A DNA stretch of 64,000 bases from JACQFK01 sp036383955 (GTDB taxonomy: Bacteria > Planctomycetota > MHYJ01 > JACPRB01): NCBI GenBank assembly GCA_036383955.1, contig DASVNH010000227.1:1-64000 (forward strand), written 5' to 3'. The notes beneath the pieces were generated by a model. That model did not search any database. It was not told the DNA's origin and saw only the letters and a program-made list of their open reading frames with translations. Positions within the stretch are counted from its first letter, which is position 1. Each line of letters starts with the position of its first letter. Of the stretch, positions 41,486 through 49,635 are shown piece by piece. A program made the translations under genes and the position numbers.

Positions 41486-42986
41486 GGCCCTGCGGGCGAT
41501 GCTGAAGGCGGGCGCGGGCTCCGTTCTCAGCATGGGACTTGGGGTTCTGGCCATGAAGGTGCTGGCCCTCGTCCTGGGCCCCAGCGGCGTGGGCCTCTTC
41601 TCCGTCCTTCGTCAGACTCAGCAGGTGGGCGTGACGCTGTCTGTATTCAACGGCCAGATGTCCATCATCCAGGGGGTGGCGAGCCGCGAGAAGTCCGCCC
41701 AAGGACAGTACCTCGCGACGGTATTCTGGATTGTCCTCCTGCTGACGGTCGCGACCTCCCTCGGCCTTTGGTTGTGTTCACCTTGGCTGGCTTCGCGGCT
41801 CACGGAACAGGGGCGAGGCGAAAGCCCTCTCATGTTCCGGTATCTCTCCGTGGCCGTGCTTTTCGGTGCCGCGCAAGCCTTTCTCACCGCCGTTCTGAAC
41901 GGCCGCAAGGCCGTCGGTCGAGTCGCGTGGGTGCAGGTCATCAGCCTGGGGAGCATGGCCCTGCTCGCGTATCCCGCGGCCAAGCTCGCCAAATCAGGGC
42001 ACCCCTTCGCCCTTTCCGGAATCCTGGCGGCTTCGGCGATGCTTGGAACCGTGGCGGCTTTCGGCCTTCTCCTTCACGAAGGTTCCCTGGGCTGGCTGTT
42101 CCGTTCGCCTTCGCGCCGGCCCCGGCGAGAGGACGCGCGGAGCTTCCTGAGCATGAGCGGGACTCTCGCGATTACGGGACTCTATGGAGCGCTGATCCCT
42201 CTTCTGGTGCGGGCCTGGGCGGTTCAGCGTCATGGCCTTCATGGCGCCGGCATCCTCGACGTGGCGTGGACGATCAGTCTTTCGTATCTCATGGTGATCC
42301 TCGGTTCTCTCTCGTCGTACTACCTGCCGACCCTCAGCAGCACGGCGGCGGGACCCGCTCGCGCGGAGGTCATCGGGCGAATGCTCCGTCTGATCCTGGG
42401 ATTCTTGTGCCCCATCGTCGTCACCGCGATCGTCCTGAAGCCCGTTCTGCTCGATCTGCTGTACTCCAGGGATTTCAGCCCGGCGCTGAAGATCATGCGC
42501 TGGATGATGATTGGTGATTTCTTCAAAGGGGTCAGTTGGGTGTTCTCCTTCACGATGATCGCTCACTCGGACATGCGGACGTTTCTATGGTCCGAGCTGA
42601 CGTGGGGATCCGCTACCCTCGCGGCAAGCGCGGTGTTCATCCTGGGAGCGGGTTCCTTGGAAGGCGTCGGAATCACCTACGCGGCGCTTTACGTCCTTTA
42701 TCTTCTGTTCACGTACGCGTACGCGGTGCGTCGATATCAGTTCCATCTTGGAAGCGGCACGCTTAAGCAGGGGATCGTCGGAGCCTGCTTGGTCGTCGCG
42801 GTGTCGCTGTGGACGTGGAACGACATCCGGGTTTCGGCGTGGAAGAGCATTGCGGCGATCACGGTCGCCGCTCTCGTATCCGGTTTCTGGATTCTCAAGG
42901 GAACGCGGCCTTTCGAGGTCCCTCGAGCCCTTTCGTCAGGCCCCCTCGATGGCTCCGGAAAGAGTTTCACCGGAGGTCCGCTGTGA
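41478..42986 (+). CDS. Wzx-type polysaccharide flippase
   Basis: 502 residues with about 12-14 membrane helices (for example SVLSMGLGVLAMKVLALVLG; YLATVFWIVLLLTVATSLGLW; VGITYAALYVLYLLFTYAYA). The start overlaps the fdtB stop. It would move undecaprenyl-linked repeat units across the inner membrane. Member of the MATE-like MOP superfamily by topology. Its last 51 nt overlap the 3' end of the oppositely oriented asparagine synthase gene. Confidence 0.85.
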   Translation: MVEALRAMLKAGAGSVLSMGLGVLAMKVLALVLGPSGVGLFSVLRQTQQVGVTLSVFNGQMSIIQGVASREKSAQGQYLATVFWIVLLLTVATSLGLWLCSPWLASRLTEQGRGESPLMFRYLSVAVLFGAAQAFLTAVLNGRKAVGRVAWVQVISLGSMALLAYPAAKLAKSGHPFALSGILAASAMLGTVAAFGLLLHEGSLGWLFRSPSRRPRREDARSFLSMSGTLAITGLYGALIPLLVRAWAVQRHGLHGAGILDVAWTISLSYLMVILGSLSSYYLPTLSSTAAGPARAEVIGRMLRLILGFLCPIVVTAIVLKPVLLDLLYSRDFSPALKIMRWMMIGDFFKGVSWVFSFTMIAHSDMRTFLWSELTWGSATLAASAVFILGAGSLEGVGITYAALYVLYLLFTYAYAVRRYQFHLGSGTLKQGIVGACLVVAVSLWTWNDIRVSAWKSIAAITVAALVSGFWILKGTRPFEVPRALSSGPLDGSGKSFTGGPL

Positions 42987-44921
42987 GACGGCAGGAGGAC
43001 GCCTTTGACCCTCCAACCAGGACACGAGGACCAATACATTCCAGAGGCTGTGCTGTCGGTTCACTCGTCCCGAGAGATGGTCACGCCACTCCTTCCTGAT
43101 GTGACGCGGGTTGAGCCATCCATCGCGGCGTAAGCGGCTTTCGTCCAGCAGCGTCTCGGCCCACTCCCGAAGGGGCCCCCTCAGCCAAGCGTCCAAGGGG
43201 ACCGCGAAGCCCGCTTTGGGGCGATCCGTCAGCGATGGCGGCACATAGCGGTTCAGGAGCCGTCGGAGGATCCACTTTCCACTTCGATTCCGAATTTTCA
43301 GCGACAACGGGAGTCGCCACGCGAATTCAAAGACGCGGGGATCCAGGATGGGCATGCGTCCTTCCAACCCCACGGCCATCGTCGCCCGGTCGACCTTCAC
43401 CAGAATGTCGTCGGGAAGATATCCATTCGTATCCCACAGCATCATTTGTTCGGCGGGCGTGGATGAGATGGGCGCCGAGGAAAGCCGACGATCGCGACTT
43501 AAGGTTCCGACGGCCAGCAGGGCGTCGTACGCTTCCTCAAGCGAGTCGGCCTGAAGCAGATCGGCCGCTTTGTGGAGCTTCTCGCCCAGGGCATTGGGCC
43601 GGAAACGGCCCGGAAGGAGGGGGAGGAGCGCCCGCGCGAGCTGATCCCATTTCGCCGGGGGAACCGCCCGAATCGCCAGCGCTGCGGTTCCGCGGACGCC
43701 CCGAGGCATGCTTTCCGCGAGCTTCCAGAGCGTCGACGCCCATGTATGCCTGTTGTATCCAGCGAAGAGTTCGTCGCCCCCGTCCCCTGAAAGGCAAACC
43801 GTCACGTGGCGCCTCGCCATCCGGGCGAGGAGGCAAGAAGGGATTTGCGAGGAATCCGAGAACGGCTCGTCATAGATCGCGGGAAGGTCCGGTATCAGGT
43901 CGAGTGCGTGACGCGCGGTTACGGTGAGGGCCGTGTGATCGGTCGCCAGATGAGCGGCTACCCCTTTAGCCATCGAAGCCTCGTCATAAGCGGCTTCGTT
44001 GAACCCGATGGTGAACGTCCGAACCTTCCGGCTGCTTTGGGCCTGCATGAGCGCCGCCACCGTCGAGGAGTCGATGCCTCCGGATAAGAACACCCCCAGA
44101 GGGACATCCGCCTCCATCCGCGCTCGGGTCGCTTCCCTCAGCAGCGCGTCCAGACGATCCGTCGCCTCGTCATCGCTTCCCTTGAACGGGTCGGCCATTC
44201 CCCGACGCGCGACCTCCTCCGCGGACCAATAAGAGCTCTCGCGTTCCACTCTTGGGCGCCCCGCGTCTACGCGCAGGATCGTCCCTGGAGCCAACTTATA
44301 GACATCCTTGTACACCGCGGTGTCGCCTGGTACGCGACCGTAGCGTAGATAGAGTTGAATGGCGCCAGGCTGAATCTCGGCGGGAAACGAGGGAAATGCG
44401 CGAAAGGCACGGACTTCGGACGCGAAGAGAAAGGTCTGACCCACCCATCCGTAGTAGAGGGGCTTTTCTCCCAGGCGGTCTCGACCGAGAAAGAGACATC
44501 GCGCCTTCCGGTCCCACAGGGCAAACGCGAACATCCCATTGAGACGCGCCACCGCGTTATCGACACCCCAGGCGCAGAAGGCGTGGAGCATGACCTCCGT
44601 GTCAGAGCGGCTTCGCCAGGGACGGGAGGGAATAGCCGTCTGGAGCTCCTGACGAAGCTCATGATGGTTATAGATCTCGCCGTTGAAGGAGAGGACGTGA
44701 TCCCCGCACGAGCACAGCATGGGCTGGCCGGCGTTGGGAGAAAGGTCCAGGACGGCCAGGCGACGATGCCCTATCCCGATGCCGCTCGAGGCGTCGACCC
44801 AGACGGAGCCTCCGTCGGGTCCGCGATGGGCGAGCGTTTCGGTCATGGCCGCCGTCGAAGCCCTCAGCTCCTCCAAAGGAGTTGAAGCCGACACGTCAAA
44901 GCAGCCGCTGATACCGCACAT
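42936..44921 (-). CDS. asnB: asparagine synthase (glutamine-hydrolysing) homologue
   Basis: 661 residues. The N-terminal glutaminase has nucleophile Cys2 (MCGISG), RRLAVLDLSPNAGQPM and SFNGEIYNHHEL. The synthetase domain has the PP-loop LSGGIDSSTVAALM and LSGDGGDELFAGYNRH. AsnB-like proteins are frequent in exopolysaccharide loci, where they are thought to amidate uronic acids or other carboxylated sugars rather than make asparagine. The context favours that here. Last gene of a minus-strand group after glycosyltransferase and polymerase. Confidence 0.9.
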   Translation of the reverse strand: MCGISGCFDVSASTPLEELRASTAAMTETLAHRGPDGGSVWVDASSGIGIGHRRLAVLDLSPNAGQPMLCSCGDHVLSFNGEIYNHHELRQELQTAIPSRPWRSRSDTEVMLHAFCAWGVDNAVARLNGMFAFALWDRKARCLFLGRDRLGEKPLYYGWVGQTFLFASEVRAFRAFPSFPAEIQPGAIQLYLRYGRVPGDTAVYKDVYKLAPGTILRVDAGRPRVERESSYWSAEEVARRGMADPFKGSDDEATDRLDALLREATRARMEADVPLGVFLSGGIDSSTVAALMQAQSSRKVRTFTIGFNEAAYDEASMAKGVAAHLATDHTALTVTARHALDLIPDLPAIYDEPFSDSSQIPSCLLARMARRHVTVCLSGDGGDELFAGYNRHTWASTLWKLAESMPRGVRGTAALAIRAVPPAKWDQLARALLPLLPGRFRPNALGEKLHKAADLLQADSLEEAYDALLAVGTLSRDRRLSSAPISSTPAEQMMLWDTNGYLPDDILVKVDRATMAVGLEGRMPILDPRVFEFAWRLPLSLKIRNRSGKWILRRLLNRYVPPSLTDRPKAGFAVPLDAWLRGPLREWAETLLDESRLRRDGWLNPRHIRKEWRDHLSGRVNRQHSLWNVLVLVSWLEGQRRPPAVSQRTSGETLSGAIEGA

Positions 44922-45001
44922 AATGGTCGCCTACGCCTCCACGTCGCGCGGACGACGGAGCCGCCGAGGGAGGGCCGCGCGGATGGAGATCAGCGGGACA
45001 G

Positions 45002-46216
45002 TCATCGGACGGGCCGGACCTCGATAGAAGGGCCGGTGTCGGAAAGAGGTAGGGGCGCCTGAAGCGCTGGAGAACCGAAGAAAACGGGAGTCAGGAGGAA
45101 GCCGATCCAAACGAACGTCGAGGACGTGTAGTAGTCGTAAAAGATGCCGAGTGTCAGGATGGAGAGGTTGAGCGAACCGGCGAACGCCGCGCCGCTGTTC
45201 TGCGGGAACCTCCGGGTTAGACCGTGCAGAAAGCCGGAAAAGGCGCCGAATAAACCGGTCCAGACCAGGCTTCCCGCGATTCCATAATCGAGAACATAGG
45301 GTCCGAAGAGAGTGGTGACGTTGGTCGGATAAGGGGTTTCGTAGTAGGGCCATAGGTGGGGCTGCGGATAGATGAGGCCGAGGGAGCTAAGTACTCGGTG
45401 CAGCGGGCGGAAAGAGTACAGGGTGTTCGACCAGTCCGCCCGATACCCTTCCACAATCTGGTCCAAGGCATGCGAGGGCGCGAGCGTGTAGAGCCAGAAA
45501 GATCCGATTTCGCCATCAGAGGCCTTGCCCACCAGGCCGCCCAGAATCTCAAACAGGGAATAGAGTCCCCCCGCCGCCAGCAGAAGAAGAACAGGTCTGA
45601 ATCGGTAATGACAGTAGAAGAACAAGCCGATCAGACTGGCCGCGAAGAGCGAGGCCCTCGCCGTGCTTAGGTAGATGTAGCAAGCGAGCAAAGTCAGGAT
45701 GGCCAACTTGGCGTTCTGGCTCAGGACGTGACGGTTCGTGATCACGAAAGGTATCGCTGAGAAGAAGAAAAAATTGAGCAACGCGATAGCGGGGAAGTGG
45801 GAGGCTTCCTCGTGGTCGGTGAGGGTGGTCCGGTAGATGTTCAATCCCGTGGGCGTCCACCAATCCGACCCTACGAAAAGCCAGCGATCGACGATCTGGA
45901 ACAGGATCGATACCGACATACACACCAGATAAACGCTGGAGGCGTGACGTGGACCAATCGGAAGCCACGAGAGTGTGAGGGAGCTGGAGCGTCGCGGGAG
46001 AGTCTTCATGACGGCGGTTTGGGTCATGAGGGAGCAGGCGCAGAAAGTGAGGACGGCGCCGGCGAGGTAGAAGAGAAGGCCGTTCGAGTAAGGGTAGAAG
46101 GGTATTCCGGAAAAGGCGGACGTCAGGACAACTCCCAGCCAGATCGCCGGGAACAGCAGCGCGGGATTCAGCACGCCGCCACGAACAGGGGGGGCAGGGG
46201 GGAGAGGAACGGTCAT
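45002..46216 (-). CDS. Wzy-type polysaccharide polymerase
   Basis: 404 residues, about ten membrane helices, with a large periplasmic loop (GYRADWSNTLYSFRPLHRVL...). It has the low-similarity, polymerase-like pattern of oligosaccharide repeat unit polymerases (YIYLSTARASLFAA, then VLDYGIAGSLVWTGLFGAFSG). Start at ATG 46216, overlapping the glycosyltransferase stop (ATGA). It would link repeat units in the periplasm. The assignment rests on topology and context. Confidence 0.75.
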   Translation of the reverse strand: MTVPLPPAPPVRGGVLNPALLFPAIWLGVVLTSAFSGIPFYPYSNGLLFYLAGAVLTFCACSLMTQTAVMKTLPRRSSSLTLSWLPIGPRHASSVYLVCMSVSILFQIVDRWLFVGSDWWTPTGLNIYRTTLTDHEEASHFPAIALLNFFFFSAIPFVITNRHVLSQNAKLAILTLLACYIYLSTARASLFAASLIGLFFYCHYRFRPVLLLLAAGGLYSLFEILGGLVGKASDGEIGSFWLYTLAPSHALDQIVEGYRADWSNTLYSFRPLHRVLSSLGLIYPQPHLWPYYETPYPTNVTTLFGPYVLDYGIAGSLVWTGLFGAFSGFLHGLTRRFPQNSGAAFAGSLNLSILTLGIFYDYYTSSTFVWIGFLLTPVFFGSPALQAPLPLSDTGPSIEVRPVR

Positions 46217-47163
46217 GGAAACAGGCTCCGCCCCGATTTCATGTGGCGGACGCCGCTGGCGAGAGACCGCCGGAGTCCGTGAATAGACTCGAGACCGCCT
46301 CGAAGCAGGAGGTGGATGCCTTCGAGGAGTCGTCCGCGGGCGAGTCGCTTGAGGCCGTAGGAGCAAAGCCGTTCACTGCGCGCGAGCCGAACGTACCTGG
46401 TCATGTCCGGCACGTCCCGCCGGATCAGGTCAAGACTCAGCAGGGTTTCTTGAAGTCCCCAGAGATCCGCCTGCCGCGTCACGTTCCCCGGATGCCTGCG
46501 GTATCGCGCGAAAACACCCGGGATGAAGCCGACCGCTTCGGAATGGCGGGGAGCGCGTCCGAGAATCTGCAGGAGAAACAGGAAGTCCGAGGAGTGGGGA
46601 ATCCTCTCGTCGTAACCCCCCGGAGGCGCGAAAGACGAGCGAAACATCACCGACGTGCTCGCGAAGAAGAGTTCCAGGAGGATCATGTCCTTGAGATCGC
46701 CGGTTCGCAAGGGATGTCGCGTGGAGTAAAGGCCGAGCGTCTTTCCGGTCCCGGAATCGAAGACATCGACGTCGTGGTAACAGATGACGCGTCGATCGTC
46801 GGAGGACAGCCAATCCACCTGCTTGCGGATCTTGCCGGGAAGAAGGACATCGTCACCCCCTTGAAGGGCGATGAATCGGCCGCCGCAACGTCGGAGAGCC
46901 CGGTTGCAGTTGCCGGTAATTCCCACGTTCCGCTCGCCTAGAATGGGGAACAGCCGACCGGGATACTTCCGCTGGATTCGCGTGATGATCCTGGGCGTGT
47001 CGTCGGAGGACCCGTCGTCCGCGACGACGACCTCCAGCGGGTCGTACTCCTGTTCGAGGGCGCTGATCAGGGTCTCTTCCACGAAGTTGGCCTGATTGTA
47101 GGTGGCGATCAGGATGGAAACCGGAGGATCCGTCATCGATTGATTTGGGGAATTCTGTCGCAT
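46213..47163 (-). CDS. family 2 glycosyltransferase
   Basis: 316 residues (ATG 47163, or ATG 47136 which removes nine residues). The GT-A core has VSILIATYNQANFVEETLIS, VVVADDGSSDDTPRII and the acceptor/metal region LQGGDDVLLPGKI. A basic C-terminal tail contains many Arg and His, possibly for membrane association. It adds one sugar of the repeat unit. Donor unknown. Coupled to the polymerase gene. Confidence 0.88.
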   Translation of the reverse strand: MRQNSPNQSMTDPPVSILIATYNQANFVEETLISALEQEYDPLEVVVADDGSSDDTPRIITRIQRKYPGRLFPILGERNVGITGNCNRALRRCGGRFIALQGGDDVLLPGKIRKQVDWLSSDDRRVICYHDVDVFDSGTGKTLGLYSTRHPLRTGDLKDMILLELFFASTSVMFRSSFAPPGGYDERIPHSSDFLFLLQILGRAPRHSEAVGFIPGVFARYRRHPGNVTRQADLWGLQETLLSLDLIRRDVPDMTRYVRLARSERLCSYGLKRLARGRLLEGIHLLLRGGLESIHGLRRSLASGVRHMKSGRSLFP

Positions 47164-47223
47164 CTCGGTCCAAGGGTCAATAGTCTATTCCAAGTCCCGG
47201 AGATCCGCGTCGACGTCCCCGCT

Positions 47224-48345
47224 ATGAAAAGAATCGTCTACGTCGTCAACAACGCCTCGTTCTTCGTGTCACATCGACTGGAACTCGGCAAAGCGGCGCG
47301 GGCGGAGGGCTGGGATGTCCACGTAGCGGCCCCGGAGCCGGATGCCCCGGCCCGGGCGGCTCTCAGGGGGTTCGATTTGCACGTCGTCCGGATGAAGCGG
47401 GCCCACGGACGCCCCTGGTCCGAGCCGCTGACGCTCTGGGATCTGGTCCGGCTGTATCGATGCCTCCGTCCCGACGTCGTGCACCATGTGGGCCTGAAGC
47501 CGGCGATCTACGGGACCCTCGCGGCCAGGATCGCGGGGGTCCGCCGTATCGTCAACGCCATCACGGGACTCGGATACTTGTTTATTGCCGAGGGGCTCCT
47601 AGCTTCCATCGCTCGGGGCATGGTCAAGTTGGCTTTGAAAGGCCTGTTCAGAGACTCCCGCTGCGTAACCATCTTTCAGAATCCGACGGATTACGAAATG
47701 TTCATCCGCGGAGGCCTCTCCCGGCGGGAAACGTCCGTGATGATCAAGGGCGCCGGAGTCGACCTAACGAGATTCTCCAGGGCCGAGGAGGTCGAGGGCC
47801 TTCCCGTGGTCCTGTTCATCGGTCGATTGTTGTGGCACAAGGGCGCGGGTGAATTCGTGGGAGCGGCTCGCAGGTTGCGCAACGCGCCCACGAGGGCCAG
47901 ATTCGTCCTTATCGGCGACCTGGACGTCGGCAATCCCGCGGGTGTCCCGCGCGATGTCGTGGAGGGGTGGGTCCGTGAGGGCGTCGTGGAGTGGTGGGGA
48001 TATCGCGAGGACGTGCCGGACCTCATGCGAAAGGCTCATATCGTCTGTTTGCCGTCGTATCGAGAAGGGGCTCCGAAAGTACTCCTAGAGGCCGCGGCCT
48101 GCGGCCGTCCCGTGGTGACCACCGATTGTCCCGGCTGCCGGGATGTCGTCGTCCACGGCGAGAACGGGTTTGTGGTTCCAGTCGCGAACGACGCGGCCCT
48201 CGCGTCGGCGCTGGACGTTCTGATTCAGGATCCGAAGCTGCGGCGGGACATGGGGGTTCGAGGCCGAGCGATGGCCGAGGCGGAGTTTTCGTTGGAAAGG
48301 GTCGTTCCCCGGACCCTCAGCCTCTACGAACCGCGCCTATCATGA
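47224..48345 (+). CDS. family 4 glycosyltransferase
   Basis: 373 residues from ATG 47224. A GT-B fold with N-terminal VYVVNNASFFVSHRLELGKAA and C-terminal nucleotide-sugar motif PSYREGAPKVLLEAAACGRP (E-x7-E). Similar in layout to transferases that act early on undecaprenyl-linked glycans. It is divergent from the GT2-polymerase-AsnB group and convergent with the WecA-like gene (28-nt gap). Confidence 0.88.
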   Translation: MKRIVYVVNNASFFVSHRLELGKAARAEGWDVHVAAPEPDAPARAALRGFDLHVVRMKRAHGRPWSEPLTLWDLVRLYRCLRPDVVHHVGLKPAIYGTLAARIAGVRRIVNAITGLGYLFIAEGLLASIARGMVKLALKGLFRDSRCVTIFQNPTDYEMFIRGGLSRRETSVMIKGAGVDLTRFSRAEEVEGLPVVLFIGRLLWHKGAGEFVGAARRLRNAPTRARFVLIGDLDVGNPAGVPRDVVEGWVREGVVEWWGYREDVPDLMRKAHIVCLPSYREGAPKVLLEAAACGRPVVTTDCPGCRDVVVHGENGFVVPVANDAALASALDVLIQDPKLRRDMGVRGRAMAEAEFSLERVVPRTLSLYEPRLS

Positions 48346-48373
48346 ACTAGGCTCGGATCGCGGATCGCCCGCT

Positions 48374-49564
48374 TTAGGCCTCTTGCACGGGATCCGCGGT
48401 TTCCGGATCCTGCGCTTCGGCGTCCCCCCGTTTCATGTCGATCAGCTCCCGCGATTGCCGCAGGGCGCGCTGCCGGCTTCGATACGCCGCTCGTTCCGCG
48501 AGGATCAAAATGGCCGAAATGGTCAGGATCTGGGCGAGTGTCAGAAGGCTCTCGATCAGGCTGGATTTGGAGAGCCGCACGGCGCTGAACGCGATAGCCG
48601 TCGCGATGAGCCAAATGAAGATGACGACCTGAAGGTGCGAAAACCCAAGTCGCATGAGGCGATGATGAAAATGGCTCTGGTCGCCGATCGCGACCGACCT
48701 TTTCTGGAACAGGCGGATCAAGACGACCGATGTCGTGTCATACAGGGGGATCCCGAGCAGGAAGACGGGGATGAGAAGCGGCATCAGCCAGTTGCCCTGG
48801 TGGGGAGAATGAGTCATGAAGGTGGCCTGGAGCGTGAGCACCCCCATCAAGTAGCCGAGAAGGAGGCTTCCGGAACTCCCAAGGAAGACTCTCGCGGGGT
48901 GAAAGTTGTACTTGAGGAACCCGAGTTGAGCGCCGGCCAGACAGGCGAGCAGGAGCACCATGTTCGGTTGCTGCCCGACTCCCATGACGGCCATCAACCC
49001 CGCCGTGGCGATGAGCGATACGCCGGCGGACAAGCCGTCGAGGCCGTCCAGGAAGTTGAACGCATTGGTTACTCCGACGATCCAGAGAATGCCGATCAGG
49101 CCGGCCACCCAGACGGGCAGGAAGGCCAGCATGGGGCGCACTCCCGCGATCACCAGGATCAACGCCAGAATTCCCTGAACGAGGAGCCGACTTCGGACTG
49201 ACATCCCGCGGATGTCATCAATCAATCCGAGGAAGAAGATGAGAACGGCTCCAGCGTAGATGGTGAGCAACTGCGTGATCGCCCCGGCATGGAAGGGCAG
49301 CAGGAATCGGGCGCTCTCGGGAAGCAAGTTCCTGATCGTGATTCCTAGAGGCGAGGCGGCGAGTCCGAGATGCCCCCACAGCACCAGAGTCAACGTCCCG
49401 AGAATCGCCCAACCGCCCGTCAAAGGGATGAGCTCCGTGTGGACCTTTCGAGGGCCCGGAGTATCCAGGACCCTCCAGCGGCGCCCCGCCCACATCGCCA
49501 CCGGAGTGAGGACTAGGGCGACTCCCAAGGAGACGAGGGTGAAGTAGGCGGCCAATTGCAGCAT
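48374..49564 (-). CDS. WecA/TagO-like undecaprenyl-phosphate sugar-1-phosphate transferase
   Basis: 396 residues, about 11 membrane helices. Family motifs are present: GLIDDIRG (Asp pair), GVTNAFNFLDGLDGLSAG with the catalytic Asp, and GDQSHFHHRLMRLG (His-x-His-His loop). It transfers HexNAc-1-phosphate to undecaprenyl phosphate and so starts the repeat unit. A perfect -10 box lies 12 nt before the ATG. It marks the right end of the less GC-biased part of the locus. Confidence 0.92.
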   Translation of the reverse strand: MLQLAAYFTLVSLGVALVLTPVAMWAGRRWRVLDTPGPRKVHTELIPLTGGWAILGTLTLVLWGHLGLAASPLGITIRNLLPESARFLLPFHAGAITQLLTIYAGAVLIFFLGLIDDIRGMSVRSRLLVQGILALILVIAGVRPMLAFLPVWVAGLIGILWIVGVTNAFNFLDGLDGLSAGVSLIATAGLMAVMGVGQQPNMVLLLACLAGAQLGFLKYNFHPARVFLGSSGSLLLGYLMGVLTLQATFMTHSPHQGNWLMPLLIPVFLLGIPLYDTTSVVLIRLFQKRSVAIGDQSHFHHRLMRLGFSHLQVVIFIWLIATAIAFSAVRLSKSSLIESLLTLAQILTISAILILAERAAYRSRQRALRQSRELIDMKRGDAEAQDPETADPVQEA

Positions 49565-49576
49565 GAGCGAGCCGAG

Positions 49577-49604
49577 ATTATAGCGCAGGTTGAGAGCGGT
49601 TCAA
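49577..49604 (-). promoter_or_regulatory. promoter of the WecA-like gene
   Basis: Minus strand TTGAAC, 16-nt spacer, perfect TATAAT. Only 12 nt separate the -10 from the ATG at 49564, giving a predicted leader of about 6 nt. Confidence 0.65.
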
Positions 49605-49635
49605 CCGCAAGCGGTCAGGATGGATCGGGCTCCGC

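Noticed and set aside
42936..44921. Housekeeping asparagine synthetase
   Set aside because: Motifs are complete, but the position between flippase and polymerase favours a polysaccharide amidation role. The symbol is kept as family name only.
33782..49620. Integrase- or transposase-driven genomic island
   Set aside because: The composition change is visible, but no recombinase, insertion sequence, direct repeats or tRNA-flanked attachment site is present. Homologous replacement explains it better.
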